From the NCBI GenBank assembly GCA_048883405.1, contig JBHLQS010000019.1, positions 1-27,345 on the forward strand: a stretch of DNA of 27,345 bases, in the 5' to 3' direction. Made by a program: the position numbers and the translations under genes. A model generated the notes under the pieces. That model saw only the letters and a list, made by a program, of their open reading frames with translations, was not told the DNA's origin and searched no databases. This document shows positions 10,101-19,100 of the stretch, in pieces (positions within the stretch are counted from its first letter, which is position 1; the number at the start of each line of letters is the position of its first letter). Source of the DNA: SMTZ1-83 sp048883405. GTDB taxonomy: Archaea > Asgardarchaeota > Thorarchaeia > Thorarchaeales > Thorarchaeaceae.

Positions 10101-13100
10101 CTTATAGCTTGTGGGCTCCACCGCACTCACTAGCCTGAAGTCAGTGTTATGAGTCCGAATTGTAACGGTGACTGTGAAAATACCAGTTTGATAATTGACG
10201 CCCTTGGAGAAGTTGAATGTCACGACTCTATTCTGCTCAAGGGTTGTGTCGTCAAATGTGATGAAAGTTACCTTGTACCTCGGGCGCGGTGCACCAGGCT
10301 CGTAATCTACTATGAAGGAACTCCATGTACCAGTGACTTGGAATGGCGTTTCATTTGATACTGAAACATCATGATCAATGTCCCAATACTCAACGTAGAA
10401 GACCGGAGAGTTGCCTACAGGTATGTCCAACGCTGCCACAGTGGGAATTGCGTAAGTGTAGACTACACGAACCAATAGGGTGAAACTCAGCATCTTTGAT
10501 TCATAGTCAGCGGCAGAAGCGGTAATGTTGAAGCTGTAGGATCCTGTTTCAAGGCCTGTCACAATCAGAGTCACTATGTATGTTCCTTGGATAGTTGGGT
10601 GTTCGGAATATGCTATAGAAATGCCTTCGGGCGTTATTGTGGCTCCAGTTATCCCTACTCCACGGTCGACATCTGTATACTCTAGGGTTATGTTCACATC
10701 AGCACCATAGGGAGTTGTCACTTGTGGATAGTTTGGCGATGATAGGAAACTTCTGGCGGGCGTATACATGAAATAGACGGCAAGTAAGTCAGTTGAGTAT
10801 CTCGAATCCGCGGGGTCAATTACAATTTCAATGGTGTAATTGCCTTGGGTGAATAATGACTCATCAATGATAAGCCTGTATCTCCCAGGCTGTATTTCTG
10901 TGATAAAGATGAAATATCCAGAAACAGTGAATTCACTTTGAAGAAGTCCTGTTAGATTATCATTGTAGAATGGTCCAGGCTCAGTGACCTTTACACCCAG
11001 TACAAGTTGAAAGTCGTCACCATTGGGGAAAATCAAGTCACTGGGTTCATGATACAACTGGATTCTCAGACTCCTGATAGTAACCTGAAATACATGGCTT
11101 TCCGGTGCTGAGTAATAGGATGTGGCGATAACAACTGAGAGAGTCACTGAAGTGGCCCCTACTGACCAGAGAGATGTATCCAAGGTCACATTGTAGTTTG
11201 ATGGAGATGGCATTGATTGAGGACCGTATGACGTGTCAAAGGTGAAACTTGCGACATTTGTGATGTCAATTGGATTCATTGTATCAAGATCTATCAGAAC
11301 TACGCTGAGTGGAGTCTGATTACCGTAAGGTCGGATGACCACGCCCATTACTGAAACTGCTGTCATGTGTGGTCGAATCTCAAGAGTAAAGGTGTGGTTA
11401 GTCGGGTCCGCATAGTCGGAACCAGCTAAAGAGACTGCCAGAGTGACGGTAGTCGGTCCAATGTTCCAGCTACTAGTAGCAAGCGTAAGATTGTAAGTTG
11501 TGAATCCTTGAGAATCATAAACGGAATCAAAGGTCAGTGAATCAATATCGATTTCATCGACTATGCTACCCGAGTCTAAGTCGAGGACTATTACAGTCAG
11601 ATTTGTGTCAAAAGCATAAGGTACGATAAGATTGCCGCTCACCGTCGCTGATGTATAGCGGAGCCTAATTGTGATATTGAAAGCGAAGTTCGATGGATTT
11701 TCGTAGATGGAACCGGACAACGAAACTGAAAGATCGACCTCCGTCGAACCAACATCCCATGTGTCTGTTGTCAGTTGCAGCATGTAGATAACTGGAGATG
11801 CAAACGGCTCAGTGCCATGTATAGAAGTGAACGCGAAATTATCGACTGCACCAATCGGAACCGTGAGTCCAGTATCAAGGTCGATAAGGACTACGTTCAG
11901 GGACGTGTTCTCTCCATGCGGGGTTTCTAGGTCTCCCGAAATTGAAACAGCTGTATAGTGCATCCGAATAGTCACATTGAATGCGTAGCTGTTCGGTAAC
12001 TCATAGATATCACTCGATAGTCCAACTGAAACAGTGACTTGAGTAGTTCCAAGAATCCATGATGATGTACCAAGAGTAATATCAAATGATCCCAGAGCAG
12101 TCTCGTTCTGGTTACCCTGAATTGATGTGAAGTCTATCCAAGCAACATCTGAGATGTCCACTGGCATGCCCATATCGGAATCTATCAGAAGGACAGCAAG
12201 TGAAACATCTTCTCCATAAGGAACTATAAAGTCGCCGCTCACTGATACAGTGGTCCGATGCGTAGTAATACTCAGATCGAATATATAGGCGGAGGGATCA
12301 TGGTATATTGACGAGCTAATTACCACCGTCAAGCCGACAGGCACAATGCCAACATCCCAGGTATCAGTGACCAATGTCACATTATAACTCGAAGGCGAAG
12401 AGAAAGCTTGAGAGGGGTACGCGCTGGTGAAATTGAATTCGAATATGTCAGCTATATCAACTGAGAGTCCAGTGTCGAGATCAGTTACCTCGACAGTGAG
12501 AGGTGTATCGAAACCATAGAGCGTAGTCATGCAACCCTTGACATTGATTGAAGTGTAGTGTGCTCTTATAGTGACATTGAACAAGAGATCATCTGGGCCA
12601 TCCAGTGTTGATAACGAGAACAGCACCGACAGAGTGACCTCTGTGACACCTACCAACCATGTATTAGTAGCGAGGATCACATCGTAGGACGAAGGCGATG
12701 CGAAATTCTGAGTTCCATAAGCCGAGTCAAATGTGAAGCTTGCGATATTTGAAATGGCAATCGGATTCAGTGTATCGAGATCCACCAATACCACACTCAG
12801 TGAAGTTTGATTGCCATAGGGTTGGATAAGCACGCCCTTCACTGAAACAGCTGTCATGTGCGGACGTATTTCGATAGTAAATGTATAATTTGCTGGATCA
12901 GCGTAATCTAAACCAGTTAGGGATACTGCAAGAGTCACTGCTGTCAGTCCTACATCCCAGGTATTGGTGCCAAGAGTGAGATTGTAGGTTGCGAATACCT
13001 GAGAACCATGGATTGAATCGAAAGTAATTGAAGCAACATTAATCTCATCCACAAAACTGCCTGAGTCAAGGTCGAGGACTATCACAGTCAGATTTGTGTC

Positions 13101-16100
13101 AAAAGCATAGGGCACAACCAGGGTCCCACTCACTGTTGCAGATGTATAACGAAGCCTAATGACTATGTTGAAGGTAAAGTTGGTAGGATTGTTGTAGATA
13201 GAAGCAGCTAATGACACTGATAGATTGACCTCGGTAGCACCAAGAGTCCAAATATCAGTAGTCAGCTCCAGCCCATAGCTAGCAGGAGAGCTAAATGACT
13301 CAGTGCCATATTCAGAAGTGAATGCAAAATTGTCGACAGTACCAATCGGAACTACGAGTCCGGTATCAAGATCGATTAGAACAATGTCCAGGGATGTGTT
13401 CTCGCCTCGCGGGGTTTCTAGGTCCCCGGAAACTGAAACAGCTGTATAATGCATCCGAATTGTCACATTGAAGGCATAGTTATTTGGTAGCTCATAGATA
13501 TCACTCGACAGTCCCACTGAAGCAGTGACTAGAGTGGTTCCGAGAACCCATGATGATGTATGAAGAGTGATGTCAAAAGAACCTAGAGAAGTTTCATTCT
13601 GATCACCCTGAGCTGATGTGAAGAATATCCAAGCAACATCTGAGATGGCCATTGGTATTCCTAAATCGGAGTCAACCAAGAGGACTGTAAATGAAACATC
13701 TTCTCCATGTGGAACCGCTAGATCGCCAGTCACTGAGGCTGTAGTCTGATGTGCAGCAATATTCAGATCGAATGAATAGATAGCGGGCTCATGGTATATT
13801 GACACGTCAATTGCCACTGTCAAGCTAACAGTCACAGTGCCAACGCTCCACGTGTGAGTGTCCAAGGATACATCGTAGGTCGATGGCGAAGAGAACACTT
13901 GAGGACTATAGATACTGGTGAAATTGAACGCAGATATCTCAGCAATGTCAACTGAGAAGCCCGTGTCAAGGTCAATGACCTCAACAGTAAGAGGCGTATT
14001 GAATCCGTAGAGTGTAGTCATGCTACCCTTGACATTGATTGAAGTGTAGTGTGCTCTTATAGTGACATTGAACACGAGATCATCTGGGCTATCCAGTGTT
14101 GATGACGAGAACAGCACCGACAGGGTGACCTCAGTAACGCCTAGCGACCATGTATCAGTAGCGAGGACCACATCGTAGGACGAAGGTGATACGAAGTTCT
14201 GAGGCCCATAAGCTGAGTCAAATGTGAAGCTTGCGATACTTGAAATAGCAATCGGATTCATTGTATCAAGATCCGTCAGAACTACGCTGAGTGGAGTTTG
14301 ATTGCCATAAGGTTGGACAAACGCACCCTTCACTGAAACTGCTGTAATATGCAGACGGATTTCAAGAGTAAAGGTGTAGTTGGCAGGATTCGCGTAGTCA
14401 GATCCAGCTAAAGAAACTGCGAGTGTGACTGTGGTCAGTCCAATGTCCCAGTCACTGGTTCCAAGTGTAAGATTGTATGTTGTGAATCCTTGATCACCAT
14501 AGACGGAATCAAAGGTCAACGAATCAACATTGACTTCATCGACTACGCTACCTGAGTCTAAATCGAGAATCATTACAGTCAGATTTGTGTCAAAAGCATG
14601 AGGCACAACAAGAGTGCCACTCACCGTCGCTGATGTATAACGGAGTCTAATGGTGATATTAAACGAGAAGTCAGATGGGTCCTCATAGATGGAACCAGTC
14701 AACGAAACCGTAAGATTGACTTCCGTCGAACCAACACCCCATGTGTCTGTGGTCAGTTGCAATCCGTAGCTAACAGGAGAAGCAAACGGCTCGGTGCCAT
14801 ATTCCGAAGTGAAAGCGAAATTGTCGACAGCGCCAATCGGAACTTCGAACCCGGTATCAAGATCGATAAGGACAACATCTAGAGGCGTGTTCTCTCCACG
14901 AGGAGTTTCTAGGTCTCCAGAAACAGAAACGGTTGTATAATGCGTCCTGATTGTCACGTTGAACTCGTAGGAATTAGGCGATTCATAGACTGTACTTGAT
15001 AGTCCAACTGAAACAGTGACAAGGGTGGTTCCGAGTGGCCATGACGATGTTGTAAGAGTCACGCTAAAGCCTGTTGGAGTAGTTTCATTCTGGTCACCCT
15101 GAATTGATGTGAAGTCTATCCAAGCGACATCTGAGATAGCCACTGGTATCCCTAGATCGGAGTCAATCAGAAGGACGGCAAGTGAAACATCTTCTCCATA
15201 AGGAAACGTGAAATCACCACTCACTGATACGGTAGTCTGATGCGTAGTAATGTTCAGATCAAATGAATAGGTAGCGGGATTATGGTATATTGACCCACTA
15301 ATCGTCACAGTCAAGCTGAGAGACACAGTGCCAACATTCCAAGCAGCTGTGTCCAAGATTACATCATAGCTCGAGGGCGAAGAGAAAGATTGGGAGTCGT
15401 ACGCGCTAGTGAAATTGAATTCGAATATGTCAGCTATATCAACTGAGAGTCCAGTGTCGAGATCAGTTACCTCGACAGTGAGAGGTGTATCGAAACCATA
15501 GAGTGTAGTCATGCCACCCTCGACATTGATTGAAGTATAGTGCGCTCTTATTGTGACATTGAACACGAGGTCATCTGGGGCATTCAGTATTGATGATGAA
15601 AGAAGCACCGACAGAGTTACCTCTGTCACGCCTACTGACCACGAATTAGTAGTAAGTGTCACATCATAAGAGGAGGGTGAATTAACGGTCTGCGTTCCAT
15701 AAGCTGAATCAAACCCGAATGATGAAACGCTACTTATGGCAAAGGTCATTCCAGTATCCAAGTCAAGAACTAATATGGTGAGATCAGAGTTGTTGCCATG
15801 TGGCACAACTAGTTCTCCTGAAACCGATGCAGCTGTGAAGTGGGGTCGGACATGTATACTGAATGTGAAGTTCTCAGGATCGAAGTAAATTGAGCTGGTC
15901 TGCATATTCAAATCGAGAATGACAGCGTATGAACCTACAGTCCACATATTGGTGTCAAGTGTTACATCATACCCGGTTGGCGGTATCTCTTGTAGACCAT
16001 ATATTGAAGAGAAATTGAATCCCAAGACATCACCTATTGGAATGGAACTCATGGTGTCCAGGTCAGTGAGCACTACCGTTAGTTGAGTATCTACGCCAAA

Positions 16101-19100
16101 TGGGATTGTGAGGTTTCCTGAAACACTCACAGATGAAAGATGCTTTCTAATGTAAATATCAAACACGTAATCATTGGGAGCACTGTAGATTGTTCCTGCC
16201 ATCGTTATGGTCATCGTCACAACTTCGGTTCCCAAATCCCAGCCGTCTGTATCTAGGGTGATATTCTGACTGGAGGGAGAGGAAAATTGTTGCACAGGAT
16301 AGCTCGAAGTAAACTCAATCAATGAAACGTTGCCAATATCAATCTGAGTGCCTAAATCCAAGTCTATTATGATAATTGTGAGATCCGTGTTCGTTCCATG
16401 AGGAGTCTGCAGATCTCGCAATACAGATACTGCAGTGAAATGAGGTCTAATGACAACATCGAAGACATAGCCCAAAGGATCACTATAGATTGATCCGGAG
16501 AGTGATACATTCAGTGTGATTGATGTAGCATCTACAGTCCAAGTATCTGTCTGCAGCAATACATCATAGGATCCAGGCGAATTGAAGACCTGGGGCGCAT
16601 ATGATGATGAGAAATTGAACAAGGCCACATTTGAAACATCAATCAATAGACCCGTGTCTAGGTCTGTGAGTACTACTCTGACAGGGGTGTCAAGCCCATA
16701 TGGAGTTGTCAGATTGCCCTGCACAGTCACAGAAGTCAAATGATGCCTGATGATAACAATGAAGGAATGATTCTCCGGGTCATCAAGGGTGGTGCTTGAG
16801 AGTGAGATTGAAAGATTCACATCCCATGACCCGATGGTCCATGAACTCGTGGGGAGATTGATTGTATAGCTTGCAGGCGTGGAGTGCACATCTGTCCCAT
16901 AAGAGGAAGTGAAGGAAATTGATGCCACATCAGATATTGCCACGGACGCCTCGGTGTCTAGATCCTTCACGAACACTGTAATGGATGTGTCCTCGCCAGA
17001 TGGCGTCGTAAGCTCTCCAACCACCCAGGCTGAAGTTGCGTGACTCCGGATTCTCACTTCAAACACATAGTCTGTTGGAGTTGAGTAATAGGTAGCAGAT
17101 AGGGAGATGGAGATGGTGACTGTTACCAGCCCTACAGACCAAGAATCAGTCGACAGGGTCACATCATAGCTTGTCGGAGCGGAAAATGGTTCAGTCCCAT
17201 AGACCGATGTGAAGCTGAAGGTATCTACATCATTGATGCCAATCTCAACTCCTGAATCCATGTCAAGTAGCGCTACGGAGATGTTCGTGTCCATTCCATA
17301 GGGAGTAATCAGTTCACCATAGACATAGACTGCTGTCCTCCGCATCCTAAAAGTAATCTCGAATGTGTAGTTCGATGGATTGGAGAATATGGTCGTTGCC
17401 ATACTTATTGATAGATTGACATTAGTAGTACCGATGCTCCAGCTATCGGTTTCAAGAGTGATATCAAATGAGGATAGGGAAGAGTAGTCCTGAGTGCCAT
17501 AGGTCGATGAGATTGTGATTGTCGCAACTTCGCCTATATCGACAGCAAGACCAGCGTCTAGGTCCATAAGCACAACTGTCAATGAGGTGTTGAAACCATA
17601 GGGTATGGTCAGATTCCCTGAAATTGCCGCGGAAGTATAGTGTGGTCGAATGACTACACTGAAGGTGAAGTTTGCGGGGTCATAATAGATGGAGTTTGAC
17701 AGTATTGCTGAAAGATTGACAGGAGTCGTACCAACTAACCACGTATCACAATCCAGTAGAGTATCAAAGTTGGCTGGTGAGCTTAGAATCTGAGTCCCGT
17801 AGGTAGAGCTGAAAGTAAACGATGCTACATCGCTAATAGGAACCTGGAGACCCGTCTCAACATCAACAATATGTATTGAAACAGGGAGGTCTCCGCCGTA
17901 TGCTTGCGTGAGGTTCGCACTTATTGAAGCAGAAGTGAAATGAGCTCGGATTGTGACCTCAAAGATGAAGGCGTCAGGGTTTTCGTAAGTAGAGGGGATT
18001 CCAATAACCGTTAATGTCACAAGGACCTTGCCCACACTCCAACTATCGGTGTTGAGCGTGACATTGTTGGTTGATGGGGAGGAAATGTCCTGCGTTCCAT
18101 AGACTGAATTGAACCTGATAATGGACACATCAGCAATGTCTATTGGTGCACCCGTGTCAAGGTCGAGGAAGACGACATGCAAAGGAGTATCAAGGCCATA
18201 TGGTGCTGTAAGAGAGCCATTGATCGATAGCGATGTGTAATGAGCTCGAATCTGAATGTCAAATCCATGGTTGCTAGGAATAGTATAGGTTGAGGATGCC
18301 AATACAATAGACAAATTGACAGATACCAAACCGTCTCCCCAGGTGTTGGTCGATAGCATGACATCATAGCTAGAAGGATTGTCGAAAGTTTCAGTCCCAT
18401 AACTAGATGTGAAAGAAAATGATGCCACATTTGCAATAGGCACCTCTACATTCAGGTCCAAGTCAATTAAGATAACAGTCACATTGGCGTTAGCACCAAT
18501 GGAAACGAGGAGGTCTCCACCCACAGAAACAGCGGTCGAATGAGGTTTCATGACTATATCGAAGACATAGCTTGAAGGCTGTAGGTAGTCACTGCTTGAT
18601 AGTGCAGCAGTAATTGTAACACTCGTGGCACCAACTGACCAAGTGTTTGTGGTAAGGGTTATATCAAAGCTCGAAGGAGAGGTGAAAAATTCCGTTCCAT
18701 ATGATGACGAGAATATGAATGAGTCAACATTTCCGATACCAAGATTCTCCCCAGTGTCCATGTCCAAGAGAATAACTGTTAGCGGGGTGTCCTGTCCGTA
18801 GGGCTTTGTGAGATTTCCATTGATGTTGATTAGCGTAAAGTGGGGTCTCACTGTTACATTGAATGTGTAGTCTAGCGGAGCGCTGTAAACACTTGAAGAC
18901 ATCAGGATTGAGAGCGTTACAGAAACTTGCTCCACGTTCCAAGATTCAGTGTCGAGCGTCAAATCAAAGCTTGTTGGCGAGGTATAGTCCTGGGTCCCAT
19001 AGCTGCTTGTAAAGGAGAATGAGGAAACATCACCAATCCCTGCGCTTAGTCCAGTGTCCAAGTCCACCAGAACAACTGACAGAGAGGTGTTGAATCCAAA

